Positions 1 to 7,203 are shown, numbered from the stretch's first letter. The stretch: 11,196 nt of DNA from Gammaproteobacteria bacterium (GCA_028293775.1 JAQGOD010000106.1:1-11196); one strand, 5' to 3'. Numbers and translations are program-made. Notes: generated by a model from the sequence alone, not told the origin.

Positions 1-638
1 AACTGGAATACCGGTTGCATGGTCGCGACCTGCTCCAGTTTCTCTGTCACCTTCGCCAGGATTTCCAGATTTTGCACGGTGCGCTCGCCGCGGATGTAAC
101 CGAGCAGACCGATTTGGAACCGAGGCCGCAGGCGCCGTGCCCATTGCGCCACCGTAATAGACTGCTCGCCTTGGGTGAGTTGCGGCTGCGCCTTCTGATC
201 GGATTTCAGATTGAGCAGCAGCAACGTGCCTTCGGATAACAGCGGGCTGCCGCGCACGGATCTCAAGTCATTGAGCAGCGGCAGCAGCACCAGCGCCAGA
301 TCTCGTCCGCCCGACAAAACGCGTTCCAGATACGTGGGCAGCTGCACCATGGAACGCATCAACGCGTCCAGGCCGTCGACCTGGCGCTTCTGATCGCTCA
401 CGGAACTCAGCAAGTAACGCGTGACGTGTTCCATCTCCTCGGCGAGCAAGGCCGCGCCGTAGACCTCTACCAAGCGCAGCACGCCGTGCGCGGAGTGCAG
501 CTGGTCAGCGCATTTCTCGAGCAGCCCTCTCTGGTCGGGACGCTCGGCATAGGCCTCGAGCGAGGCTCGCGCGTCGTTCAAGGTCGCCGTGAGTTCCTTC
601 GCGACGATGTGCAGGGTTTGAGAACTGATGTCAGTCAT
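1..638 (-). CDS. chpA: ChpA/PilL-type chemotaxis kinase, N-terminal part (cut by left edge)
   Basis: First 212 codons of the large CheA-like hybrid kinase of the Pil-Chp system; the gene continues past position 1. In known systems ChpA takes signals from PilJ through PilI and phosphorylates PilG and PilH to control type IV pilus extension and retraction. The visible part is all helical and matches the FimL-like/Hpt-like N-terminal module: residues 47-52 read LHSAHG, an Hpt-style H-x-x-x-G with His48 as possible phosphoacceptor and His51 where Lys is usual, followed by GAALLAEEMEHV (61-72). No catalytic or CheW-like domain lies inside the window. The ATG at 638 is 18 bases after the pilJ stop, with AGGAG at 654-658, a rather long 15 bases upstream. 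Identity rests mainly on position after pilGHIJ and on this module; confidence is high for the family, lower for full domain content. Confidence 0.88.
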   Translation of the reverse strand, partial: MTDISSQTLHIVAKELTATLNDARASLEAYAERPDQRGLLEKCADQLHSAHGVLRLVEVYGAALLAEEMEHVTRYLLSSVSDQKRQVDGLDALMRSMVQLPTYLERVLSGGRDLALVLLPLLNDLRSVRGSPLLSEGTLLLLNLKSDQKAQPQLTQGEQSITVAQWARRLRPRFQIGLLGYIRGERTVQNLEILAKVTEKLEQVATMQPVFQ

Positions 639-656
639 TCGAGAACCGTAAGGCTC

Positions 657-2744
657 CTAAGCGCCGATGCCGCTGGCCTTGCGCATCTTTCCGGGAGCGG
701 CTGGAGGAGCTGACTCGGGTACCGCCGTCAACTTCGGCGCAGTCGCGGGCGCAGGCGCGGGCGGCGCGGATCCGGATGTCTTCTTGGGGCCGCCGCCATA
801 ATCCGGCAACCTGAATCCGGACACCGACTTTCTCAATTGCGCCGACAGCGCCGCCAGCTTGGCGATCGAGGTGGAGGTCGCAGTCGAGCCTTCCGCCGTT
901 TGTGAGGAAATCTCGCGCACCACTTGCATGTTCTTGGAAATGTTTCCCGACGCGGCCGCTTGCTGGCGCGCGCTGGCGGAGATGTTTTGCACCAAACTCG
1001 CGATCTGGTTTGAAACCTGCTCTATTTCGCCGAGCGCGGCACCGGCGTTTTCCGCCAGCAGCGCTCCGCCCACGACATCCGTGGTGCTGCGCTCCATGGA
1101 GACCACCGCCTCATTGGTATCGGTTTGAATCGTGCGCACCAGCACTTCGATTTGCTTGGTCGCGTTCGCCGCGCGCTCCGCCAATCGCTGCACCTCGTCG
1201 GCCACAACGGCAAAGCCGCGGCCGGCCTCGCCGGCCATGGACGCCTGGATCGAGGCATTCAACGCCAGAATATTGGTCTGCTCCGCGATATCGTTGATCA
1301 ATTCGACGATGTTGCCGATTTCCTGCGAACTCTCACCCAAGCGCTTGATGCGTTTGCTGGTCTCTTGAATGGTCTCGCGTATCGCGTTCATGCCATCGAT
1401 GGTTCGCCGTACGGCATCGCCGCCCTTGTGCGCCACATCGACCGAATGGCGCGCGACATCGGAACAACGCTCGGAGTTGCCCGACACCTCTTCGATCGAA
1501 GCGGCCATGTCGGCCATGGATTCGCTGGCCGATGAGATCTGGCGCGACTGCGCGCTGCTGGCTTTCGCCATGTGGGCCGCAGCACCCTGAGTTTGCTTGG
1601 CGGCGCTGTCCAGCTGAATGGCGCTATCGTTGATAGTGGTGACGAGTTCCCGCAGCGCCTCGATGGCGTAGTTAATCGAATCGGCAATGGCGCCGGTGAT
1701 GTCTTCCGTCACGGTTGCCTGCACGGTCAGATCGCCGTCCGCCAGGCTCGAGAGCTCATCCAGCAATCGCATGATGGCTTCTTGATTTCGCTCATTTTCA
1801 CGCACGCGAAGCTCGTTGTTGCGGCGCTGATCAGCCGTCTGCAAGTAGGTCCAGGCGAGCGCCCCGAGGAGCAGCACCGCCACTACCAGCAACGCCAGTA
1901 TCAAGCCCTTGAAGCCGCCGCCGTTCTCATCCCGCGGCGAGGCCCCCGCCAATTGCGTGGTGAGGGTGTTCGCCAGCGAGGGTAGCGCGCGCGCGGCTGC
2001 TTGCGCCTTCGACAGCGGATCGGCCGCGCCGATCGCCTTGCGCACGCTGGCCGTGTATTGCTGATGGCGCTGCACCACGGTTTTCAGGCGTTGTTCGGGA
2101 TCCGCGCCAGTCACGCGTTGAATCGGGATGCCGGACTCCTCGCCCGACAAGCCGCGAATGACTTGATTTAAAAACTCCAAGCTGTCCGCCAACCTCTGCG
2201 CGCTCGGCGCGGCATCGCTGACGCCGGTACCTAAGCCGTTCAGCTCCTGTTGGATGCGCTGTACAGCGAGTTCGAAGCGTTCCAGGAATCGGCTCATCCC
2301 CTCGAGCTTCTGCACACCCACGGAACTACCCAGATCCCCAAGCTCCGACAGCAGCTTGGGCGCGAGTTCGCGCACTTCTTGATTGGCTGCCTGGATCGCT
2401 TCGACGGCGGGGCGAGCTTGCGCGACGGTAGTCACGCTATCGTTCAACTTTCCCCAGGAAGCCGCATCGCCGAGGCCCGGTGCCGCAGAGCGCAGCGATT
2501 TCAGCCGTGCCGCGCTCTTGTCCAAGGCATCGAAGGCGCTCGCTTCACCGCGTAGCGCGTTTTGTGCCTCGAAGGGTATGCGCTGTACCACCAACGACAT
2601 TTGCTCCGCGGGCGCTGCCACCGGAGCGGAGCTGCGGCTCACCGCGGTGAGTATCGCGACGGCGAGCAGGCAAAGCAGCAGAAACCCCGCCAGTATCGGC
2701 AGCAAATTGATATTGGGTGCTGTGTCGTTTCGCTTCGTCGTCAT
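657..2744 (-). CDS. pilJ: PilJ, type IV pilus methyl-accepting chemotaxis receptor
   Basis: Inner-membrane receptor feeding the Pil-Chp kinase. Its 695 residues are close to the roughly 680 of P. aeruginosa PilJ. Layout: short cytoplasmic start, membrane helix about 13-34, helical periplasmic domain about 45-270 (PilJ-type sensor, probably two helical repeats), second membrane helix about 278-300, HAMP-like linker to about 365, then a long signalling coiled coil. The hairpin tip is at about 483-520 (IAEQTNILALNASIQ, then AGEAGRGFAVVADEVQRLAER). Relative to canonical MCPs the tip has Gln500 where Glu is usual and Met503 where the trimer-contact Arg is usual, a PilJ hallmark. Residues 646-695 form a Pro/Ala-rich tail of low complexity. 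It starts 16 bases after pilI with only a weak purine-rich site upstream. No pilK methyltransferase gene follows it. Confidence 0.96.
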   Translation of the reverse strand: MTTKRNDTAPNINLLPILAGFLLLCLLAVAILTAVSRSSAPVAAPAEQMSLVVQRIPFEAQNALRGEASAFDALDKSAARLKSLRSAAPGLGDAASWGKLNDSVTTVAQARPAVEAIQAANQEVRELAPKLLSELGDLGSSVGVQKLEGMSRFLERFELAVQRIQQELNGLGTGVSDAAPSAQRLADSLEFLNQVIRGLSGEESGIPIQRVTGADPEQRLKTVVQRHQQYTASVRKAIGAADPLSKAQAAARALPSLANTLTTQLAGASPRDENGGGFKGLILALLVVAVLLLGALAWTYLQTADQRRNNELRVRENERNQEAIMRLLDELSSLADGDLTVQATVTEDITGAIADSINYAIEALRELVTTINDSAIQLDSAAKQTQGAAAHMAKASSAQSRQISSASESMADMAASIEEVSGNSERCSDVARHSVDVAHKGGDAVRRTIDGMNAIRETIQETSKRIKRLGESSQEIGNIVELINDIAEQTNILALNASIQASMAGEAGRGFAVVADEVQRLAERAANATKQIEVLVRTIQTDTNEAVVSMERSTTDVVGGALLAENAGAALGEIEQVSNQIASLVQNISASARQQAAASGNISKNMQVVREISSQTAEGSTATSTSIAKLAALSAQLRKSVSGFRLPDYGGGPKKTSGSAPPAPAPATAPKLTAVPESAPPAAPGKMRKASGIGA

Positions 2745-2760
2745 CTTATTTCCACTTACC

Positions 2761-3339
2761 CTAACTTGCCGCCTGCAGGAAGCTCTGGCTCTCGACCAAA
2801 CTCTTTAAGCTCAAAACCGGCCAGACCTCGCCCCCGCGCCGAAAGGCGCCGGCAAGGTAGCTATCGCAGCGAATCACGGTCGGCGGTGCTTCGGCGTTGA
2901 ATTCCGATTCCGCAAAACGCCGAAACCCCAAAACCTCATCCACCATCAATCCGGCGGGAATATCGCGATGGTTGACCACGACAATACGCGTGTTGCGTCC
3001 CGTCGTCGTCGCGCCGCTGCCCAAGAATTGACGCAAGTCCAACATGGGGATCAGTGCGCCGCGAACATTGGCCAGCCCCTTTACCCAGTTCTTGGTTCCC
3101 GGGATGCGGGTCACTACCGCGGGATACCCCAGCACCTCGCGTGTCTCCTCGCGGGCCACCAAAAAAGTCTCGCCGCCCATGCGAAAAGCGACTCCCACCC
3201 ATTCCTGCCCCGTCTCGGCCTCGGCAACGCTGCTCGCGGCCACCGATCGGCTGCGCTTCTCCAGTTCCTTGAGCAATTCGAATGGTCGGTCGCGCAATCC
3301 GCGCAGGCTTGTTTCAGACCCGCTGGTCGTACTCGTCAT
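2761..3339 (-). CDS. pilI: PilI, CheW-like adaptor of the Pil-Chp system
   Basis: Soluble scaffold protein that couples the PilJ receptor to the ChpA kinase in the cytoplasm. The 192 residues have a variable helical lead of about 45 residues (RDRPFELLKELEKRS at 16-30), then one CheW domain from about 46 to 183. The clearest signature is WVKGLANVRGALIPMLDL at 85-102, the CheW GLxNxRGxxxPxxDL motif, followed by the strand TRIVVVNH (117-124) and GLMVDEVLGFRR (130-141). Its ATG overlaps the pilH stop by four bases (ATGA) and no strong ribosome site precedes it, so it is probably translated by coupling. Next gene is pilJ, as in Pseudomonas. Confidence 0.95.
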   Translation of the reverse strand: MTSTTSGSETSLRGLRDRPFELLKELEKRSRSVAASSVAEAETGQEWVGVAFRMGGETFLVAREETREVLGYPAVVTRIPGTKNWVKGLANVRGALIPMLDLRQFLGSGATTTGRNTRIVVVNHRDIPAGLMVDEVLGFRRFAESEFNAEAPPTVIRCDSYLAGAFRRGGEVWPVLSLKSLVESQSFLQAAS

Positions 3340-3701
3340 GTGGCCAGTGCGGCCTGCGCCTTCTCGACCAATGCCTGCGCCGACACAGGTTTAACCAAAT
3401 AGTCGACGGCCCCCTGCCGCAGTCCCCACACCCGATCAGTCTCTTGGCCCTTGGTGGTGACCATGATGATGGGGATCAAGCTGGTTTCAGGATCGTTGAT
3501 GAGCATGCGCGTGGCCTGATAGCCGTTGACGCCCGGCATGACGATGTCCATGAAAATGAGATCCGGCTTCATTTCCTTGGCTTTGCGTACGCCCTCTTCG
3601 CCGTTTTCGGCGGCGGCGGTTCTGAAACCGTGTTTTTCCAGCGCTTTTTGCATGACGAACACCTCCGTGGGCGAATCGTCAATGATGAGAATCAGTGCCA
3701 T
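3336..3701 (-). CDS. pilH: PilH, single-domain response regulator
   Basis: CheY-like receiver protein of the Pil-Chp system; in P. aeruginosa PilH works opposite PilG, being linked to pilus retraction and acting as a phosphate sink. The ATG at 3701 gives 121 residues, the length of P. aeruginosa PilH, beginning MALILIIDDSP. The acidic pocket is Asp8/Asp9, the phospho-acceptor is Asp52 in FMDIVMPG, and the conserved Thr82 and Lys104 (YLVKP) are present. GGAG at 3711-3714 lies 9 bases before this ATG. An in-frame ATG at 3719 would add six residues and overlap the pilG stop as ATGA, but has a GGGA only one base away, so it is less likely although it cannot be excluded. It ends in a 4-base overlap with pilI. 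Confidence 0.95.
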   Translation of the reverse strand: MALILIIDDSPTEVFVMQKALEKHGFRTAAAENGEEGVRKAKEMKPDLIFMDIVMPGVNGYQATRMLINDPETSLIPIIMVTTKGQETDRVWGLRQGAVDYLVKPVSAQALVEKAQAALAT

Positions 3702-3710
3702 CTGGTATTT

Positions 3711-3714
3711 CTCC
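3711..3714 (-). promoter_or_regulatory. Ribosome binding site deciding the pilH start
   Basis: GGAG on the minus strand, 9 bases before the ATG at 3701. It favours the 121-residue PilH over the in-frame ATG at 3719. Confidence 0.6.
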
Positions 3715-3715
3715 G

Positions 3716-4159
3716 TCATTTCCCGACGTGAGCTTCGATCGCTCCCAACAATTCGTCTTTGGTAAACGGCTTGGTCAAGTAATGTTCCGAACCCACGATG
3801 CGGCCGCGCGCGCGATCGAACAAACCATCCTTGCTCGAGAGCATGATTACCGGAATTTGTTTGAACACTTTGTTGTGCTTGATCAGCGAACAGGTCTGGT
3901 ATCCATCCAGGCGAGGCATCATGATGTCGACGAAAACGATGTCCGGCTGGTGATCTGCGATCTTGGACAGGGCGTCAAAACCATCCACGGCCGTGAACAC
4001 TTCGCAGCCCTCCTTGGTCAAAAGAGTTTCAGCGGTCCGACGAATGGTCTTGCTGTCATCGATCACGAGAACCTTGAGTCCCGTAAGTTTAGGCTTGCCG
4101 CTGCTGATCATGCTCTCCATTGAGTGCGTAGGTGCTGGAATCCTGTGGCTTTTTAACAT
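3716..4159 (-). CDS. pilG: PilG, single-domain response regulator
   Basis: CheY-like output regulator of the Pil-Chp system, the first gene of the operon; in P. aeruginosa PilG promotes pilus extension and cAMP production. The receiver is very close to known PilG: VIDDSKTIRRTAETLL, then VDIMMPRLDGYQTC with the phospho-acceptor Asp78, the run MLSSKDGLFD, and Lys130 in YLTKPF (numbering from the 4159 start). That start gives 147 residues and has GAGG at 4167-4170, spaced 7 bases. Homologues are nearer 130 residues, so ATGs at 4120 or 4111 are possible, but 4120 has no ribosome site and 4111 has GGAG only 3 bases off. A TTG at 4219 extends the frame further and is unlikely. The stop overlaps the possible upstream pilH ATG. 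Confidence 0.94.
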   Translation of the reverse strand: MLKSHRIPAPTHSMESMISSGKPKLTGLKVLVIDDSKTIRRTAETLLTKEGCEVFTAVDGFDALSKIADHQPDIVFVDIMMPRLDGYQTCSLIKHNKVFKQIPVIMLSSKDGLFDRARGRIVGSEHYLTKPFTKDELLGAIEAHVGK

Positions 4160-4161
4160 AT

Positions 4162-4230
4162 CCAGGCCTCGCAAGCCACGGTACGGGGTCGACATTTCGA
4201 GGCATGCCAACGTAAACAACGGAGGCCTGG
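4162..4230. repeat. Perfect 9-base inverted repeat between divergent pilG and gshB
   Basis: CCAGGCCTC at 4162-4170 and its exact reverse complement GAGGCCTGG at 4222-4230, separated by 51 bases. Each arm holds the palindrome AGGCCT, so the two cores are also direct repeats spaced exactly 60 bases. The loop is too long for a terminator. The position between two divergent operons suits a pair of binding sites for a regulator, but no known operator is recognised. No convincing -35/-10 pair was found on either strand in 4160-4291. Confidence 0.5.
4167..4170 (-). promoter_or_regulatory. Candidate ribosome binding site for pilG
   Basis: GAGG on the minus strand, 7 bases before the ATG at 4159. It is the best-placed site among the candidate pilG starts. 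It lies inside one arm of the inverted repeat, so it could be sequence belonging to an operator instead. Confidence 0.45.
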
Positions 4231-4279
4231 TTCACAGTTTCCCCAAGAGGTCAGGCGAGTCAGCCGCTTGCGCTAGACT

Positions 4280-4284
4280 GGAGG
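4280..4284 (+). promoter_or_regulatory. Ribosome binding site deciding the gshB start
   Basis: GGAGG, 7 bases before the ATG at 4292. The in-frame ATG at 4286 sits only one base from this site, so it is too close to be used. Confidence 0.75.
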
Positions 4285-4291
4285 TATGAGC

Positions 4292-5254
4292 ATGCCCTCT
4301 CGAGTGCGTCTCGTCGTGGTCATGGACCCGATCGGAGCGATCAAGCCGGCGAAGGACAGTACGCTGGCCATACTGGTCGCCGCACAGGCGCGAGGCTGGG
4401 AACTCTTTTACGCCGAGCTGCAAGACCTATGGCTGCGAGACGGCGTCGCCTGGGGCCGGCTCGCGTCTTTGAAAATCTCCGATGATCCGAGCAGCTGGTA
4501 CGCCTTGGGTGAGCGGACCACCGGCAAGCTGGGCGATTTCGACGTCATCCTGATGCGCAAGGACCCGCCGTTCGACACCGAATACATTTACAGCACCTAC
4601 ATCCTGGAGCGCGCGCAGATCCAAGGCGCGCTCGTTTGCAACCGGCCGCAAGGCCTGCGGGACATGAACGAAAAGGTCTACACCGCCTGGTTCCCCGAGT
4701 GCTGCGCCCCCACCCTCATCACGCGCAACATGCATGACATGGGCGAGTTCCTGCGCGAGCACGGCAAGGCGGTCTGCAAGCCCTTGGACGGCATGGGGGG
4801 CAAGTCCATTTTCGTCCTCGAACAAGGAGACAAGAACCGCAACGTGGTGTTCGAAACCCTGACCGGTTATGGCACCCGCTACGCCATCGTGCAGCGTTAC
4901 CTGCCTGAAATCGTCACGGCGGGCGATTGCCGCATCATTCTCATCGATGGCGAGCCGGTCCCCTTTGCCTTGAAGCGCGTTCCGGCACCCGAGGACAACC
5001 GCGGCAACCTGGCGGCCGGCGCACGCGCGGAGAGCCGCCCCTTGAACGAGCGCGATCGTTGGCTGTGCGCCCAGATCGGCCCTGCGATGCGCGCCGCCGG
5101 AATGATCTTCGTAGGACTGGATGTCATCGGCGATTACGTAACTGAGATCAACGTCACGAGTCCTACCGGCATACGAGAACTAAACAAGAAACACGGTGTC
5201 GACATTGGTGGCATGCTGGTGGAGGCAATCGACAGAACCTTGGGCGGCGCGTGA
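4292..5254 (+). CDS. gshB: Glutathione synthetase
   Basis: Cytoplasmic ATP-dependent ligase for the last step of glutathione synthesis: gamma-glutamylcysteine plus glycine plus ATP gives glutathione. The 320 residues match the E. coli enzyme (316) end to end. An N-terminal pre-ATP-grasp domain holds VVVMDPI (8-14) and MRKDPPFDTEYIY (88-100); the ATP-grasp part holds KPLDGMGGKSIF (163-174), GTRYAIVQRYLP, DGEPVPFALKRVP, RGNLAAG (237-243) and the metal and glycine region LTEINVTSPTGIRE-like at 283-296 (here VTEINVTSPTGIRE). The start at 4292 is chosen because GGAGG lies 7 bases upstream. It is transcribed away from pilG and heads the operon; its stop overlaps the next gene's GTG by four bases. 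No gshA is nearby. Confidence 0.97.
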   Translation: MPSRVRLVVVMDPIGAIKPAKDSTLAILVAAQARGWELFYAELQDLWLRDGVAWGRLASLKISDDPSSWYALGERTTGKLGDFDVILMRKDPPFDTEYIYSTYILERAQIQGALVCNRPQGLRDMNEKVYTAWFPECCAPTLITRNMHDMGEFLREHGKAVCKPLDGMGGKSIFVLEQGDKNRNVVFETLTGYGTRYAIVQRYLPEIVTAGDCRIILIDGEPVPFALKRVPAPEDNRGNLAAGARAESRPLNERDRWLCAQIGPAMRAAGMIFVGLDVIGDYVTEINVTSPTGIRELNKKHGVDIGGMLVEAIDRTLGGA

Positions 5255-6201
5255 CTTCCGAAATGCTTCAGACGGCCGATGCGGTGCAGGGCAACGAAAT
5301 GCTGCGCACCGGCCTGCCGCCCGCCAACGACCGCATGCTCACCACCTGTTTTCTCGCGGCGCTGCTGCACGGGATCATCATTTTGGGCGTGAGCTTCTCA
5401 TCGTCGAGCAGTTCTTCGGGTGACGAAGGGGCACCGGGTCTCGAGGTTGTGCTTGTGAACGATCGCGCGCCGAGCGTCGCCAGCAATCCGAATGCCCGCT
5501 ACTTGTCGCAACGGACCCAGAAAGGCTCGGGAAATACGCTGAAAGGCGAACGCAGTCTGATCCCCAAATCATCCCTGATGCCCGTTGATCGTGCGGGTGT
5601 GCCCAGCGGTGAAGGCGTGGACGCGCAGCGATCCGGCGCCGATACGGGGGCGGAGGAATTGGTCACCACTCATAGTCCTTCCCAAAAGATCCTCTATTTC
5701 GCCGCGTCCGCCGCCGCCAAGGACGCAGCCGAGCTGCCGCTGCTGCTCGAAAAGCGCCCCGACCTGGCCATGACCCCGAACGATGACGGCGTCGAGCTGC
5801 GCATGCGCGGCGAGTCGAAACACGAGCTGTGGATCGCCGCGGACACGCGCGAATCCGATGTCGCGGTGTATTTGGATGGCTGGCGGCGCAAAATCGAGCG
5901 TGTCGGCACCATCAACTTCCCGGACGTCGCACGTCGCCAAAAGCTCTCCGGCACACCGGTCATCGAAGTGACTATCGGCGCCGACGGCAAGCTCTTGCAG
6001 ACCATCGTCAGGCGCAGCAGCGGTCACGCGGAAATCGATGAAGCCGCCATGCGCATTTTGAAGATGGCCGCGCCGTTCGATCCATTTCCCGGCCAGCTGT
6101 CCTCCAAGCACGACCAAATACGCATCGCATACGAGTGGCAATTCCTGGGCGGCGCCTCACAGGGAGGCTCGGTGTTCTATGCCGAGCCCACCAAACCCTA
6201 G
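5251..6201 (+). CDS. tonB3: TonB family protein, TonB3 type
   Basis: Probable inner-membrane-anchored periplasmic protein with a TonB C-terminal domain, 316 residues. One membrane helix is at about 30-49 with His40, the family's conserved intramembrane His; the usual Ser four residues before is Ala36. A run of serines (48, 50-56) follows the helix. The long middle part lacks the Pro-rich spacer of classical TonB. YLDGWRRKIERVGTINFP (207-224) leads into the C-terminal domain at about 221-300, with FPDVARRQKLSG, IGADGKLLQ, RRSSGHAEID and APFDPFP. The GTG at 5251 overlaps the gshB stop (GTGA); an ATG at 5263 is a possible start without a ribosome site. In P. aeruginosa the gene in this place is tonB3, required for twitching and pilus assembly, so the link to the neighbouring pil operon is likely functional. 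No exbB/exbD is in view. Confidence 0.88.
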   Translation: MTSEMLQTADAVQGNEMLRTGLPPANDRMLTTCFLAALLHGIIILGVSFSSSSSSSGDEGAPGLEVVLVNDRAPSVASNPNARYLSQRTQKGSGNTLKGERSLIPKSSLMPVDRAGVPSGEGVDAQRSGADTGAEELVTTHSPSQKILYFAASAAAKDAAELPLLLEKRPDLAMTPNDDGVELRMRGESKHELWIAADTRESDVAVYLDGWRRKIERVGTINFPDVARRQKLSGTPVIEVTIGADGKLLQTIVRRSSGHAEIDEAAMRILKMAAPFDPFPGQLSSKHDQIRIAYEWQFLGGASQGGSVFYAEPTKP

Positions 6202-6203
6202 CC

Positions 6204-6767
6204 ATGAGCGACGCGGAGTACCTGACCAATCAACTGTTGATCGCCATGCCCTACATGGGCGACCCGAGTTTCGCCCAGACCGTGGCGCTCATCTGCGATC
6301 ACAGCTCAAAAGGCGCATTGGGATTGATCCTGAATAAACCGCTGCCGATGCGCATGGGCGAGATTTTCGAGCAGCTGGAAATCAAGCTCTCGAAAGGACC
6401 CTTGGGGGAACGGCAAGTCTTGCGCGGCGGACCCATGCAAACCGATCGGGGCTTCGTGGTTCATCGCCCTTCGGGAGAATGGGATTCGACGCTCAAGGTT
6501 TCCGATGCGCTGCATGTGACCACCTCGCGCGATATTCTGGCGGCGATGGCCCGCGGCGAGGGCCCTCAGGAGGCGTTCGTCGCCTTGGGCTACGCCGGTT
6601 GGGACGGCGGCCAATTGGAGCAAGAGATTCGCGCCAATGCGTGGCTCAGCGCGCCGGTGGATCTGGGATTGATCTTCGAATTGCCGTTCGAGTCGCGCTG
6701 GGAGGCAGCAGGACGCCTGCTCGGCGTGGAGTTGTCACGGATCAGTCCCACCGGCGGAAATGCCTGA
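6204..6767 (+). CDS. yqgE: YqgE/AlgH family protein
   Basis: Small cytoplasmic protein of the UPF0301/AlgH family, 187 residues, the usual length. AlgH was first tied to alginate regulation in Pseudomonas, but the molecular role is not settled. Family signatures: LTNQLLIAMPYMGDPSF (7-23), GALGLILNKP (37-46), GGPMQTDRGFVVH (75-87) and GYAGWDGGQLEQEI (129-142), all intact. The ATG at 6204 comes two bases after the tonB stop; this start gives the family N-terminus, while an upstream in-frame start at 6135 would lie inside tonB. No clear ribosome site, so coupling is likely. It overlaps ruvX by eight bases, the standard yqgE-yqgF pairing. Confidence 0.95.
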   Translation: MSDAEYLTNQLLIAMPYMGDPSFAQTVALICDHSSKGALGLILNKPLPMRMGEIFEQLEIKLSKGPLGERQVLRGGPMQTDRGFVVHRPSGEWDSTLKVSDALHVTTSRDILAAMARGEGPQEAFVALGYAGWDGGQLEQEIRANAWLSAPVDLGLIFELPFESRWEAAGRLLGVELSRISPTGGNA

Positions 6768-7203
6768 GTCTTCCCGGCCGAAGATCGTACTGGCTTTTGA
6801 TTTTGGCCTTCGGCGGATCGGCGTTGCCTGCGGCGACACGTTAAGCCGCAGCGCCTCGGCATTGCAGGCCATACCGGCGGGGCCCGGCGGGCCGCGATGG
6901 GAAGCCATCGGCGCGCTGATGCGCGACTGGCAACCGGACATCGCGGTGGTCGGGCTGCCGTATAATGTGGATGGTTCCGACAGCGGCATGAGCGGCGCCG
7001 CGCGCAAGTTCGCCTCAGAATTGGCGGTACGCTACGGTCTCGAGGTTGATTTGGTGGACGAGCGCTATTCATCGCTCGATGCCGAAGCTCGCCTAAAGTC
7101 GGCGCGCGAGTCGGGCCTGCGCAGGCGGCGCGTGGCCAAGTCCGACATCGATGCGGCGGCGGCCTGCGTGATTTTGGAACGTTGGTTCACCGAAAAAATA
7201 TGA
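6760..7203 (+). CDS. ruvX: RuvX/YqgF, putative Holliday junction resolvase or 16S rRNA-processing nuclease
   Basis: RNase H-fold nuclease, 147 residues. In E. coli YqgF takes part in 5' maturation of 16S rRNA, and the family is also annotated as a Holliday junction resolvase. The expected acidic residues are present: Asp14 in the first strand (LAFDFGLRRIGVA), Glu101 in VDERYSS, and Asp131 in KSDIDAAAA near the end. VVGLPYNVDGS (63-73) is the family's VGLPxxxDG motif. The ATG at 6760 lies inside the end of yqgE (8-base overlap). It stops seven bases before pyrB; the Pseudomonas neighbour pyrR that normally sits there is missing. Confidence 0.95.
   Translation: MPESSRPKIVLAFDFGLRRIGVACGDTLSRSASALQAIPAGPGGPRWEAIGALMRDWQPDIAVVGLPYNVDGSDSGMSGAARKFASELAVRYGLEVDLVDERYSSLDAEARLKSARESGLRRRRVAKSDIDAAAACVILERWFTEKI

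Noticed and set aside
902..1535. Several plus-strand frames opposite the PilJ signalling domain
   Set aside because: They mirror the repetitive codon pattern of the coiled coil on the other strand; compositions are Arg/Pro/Ala-heavy and no ribosome site or domain supports them.
4286..4291. Upstream ATG for gshB at 4286
   Set aside because: It sits only one base after the GGAGG site; the ATG at 4292 has the normal 7-base spacing and matches the family N-terminus.
5569..6141. Minus-strand open frame of 190 codons within the TonB-type gene
   Set aside because: Antisense to a gene with a recognisable TonB C-terminal domain; no motif, and best explained as a GC-rich shadow.
6961..6966. Perfect TATAAT in ruvX, about 245 bases before pyrB
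   Set aside because: It encodes Tyr-Asn in the conserved VGLPxxxDG motif, and the nearest -35-like hexamer (CGGACA, 6935-6940) leaves a 20-base spacer. An internal pyrB promoter is possible but not supported.
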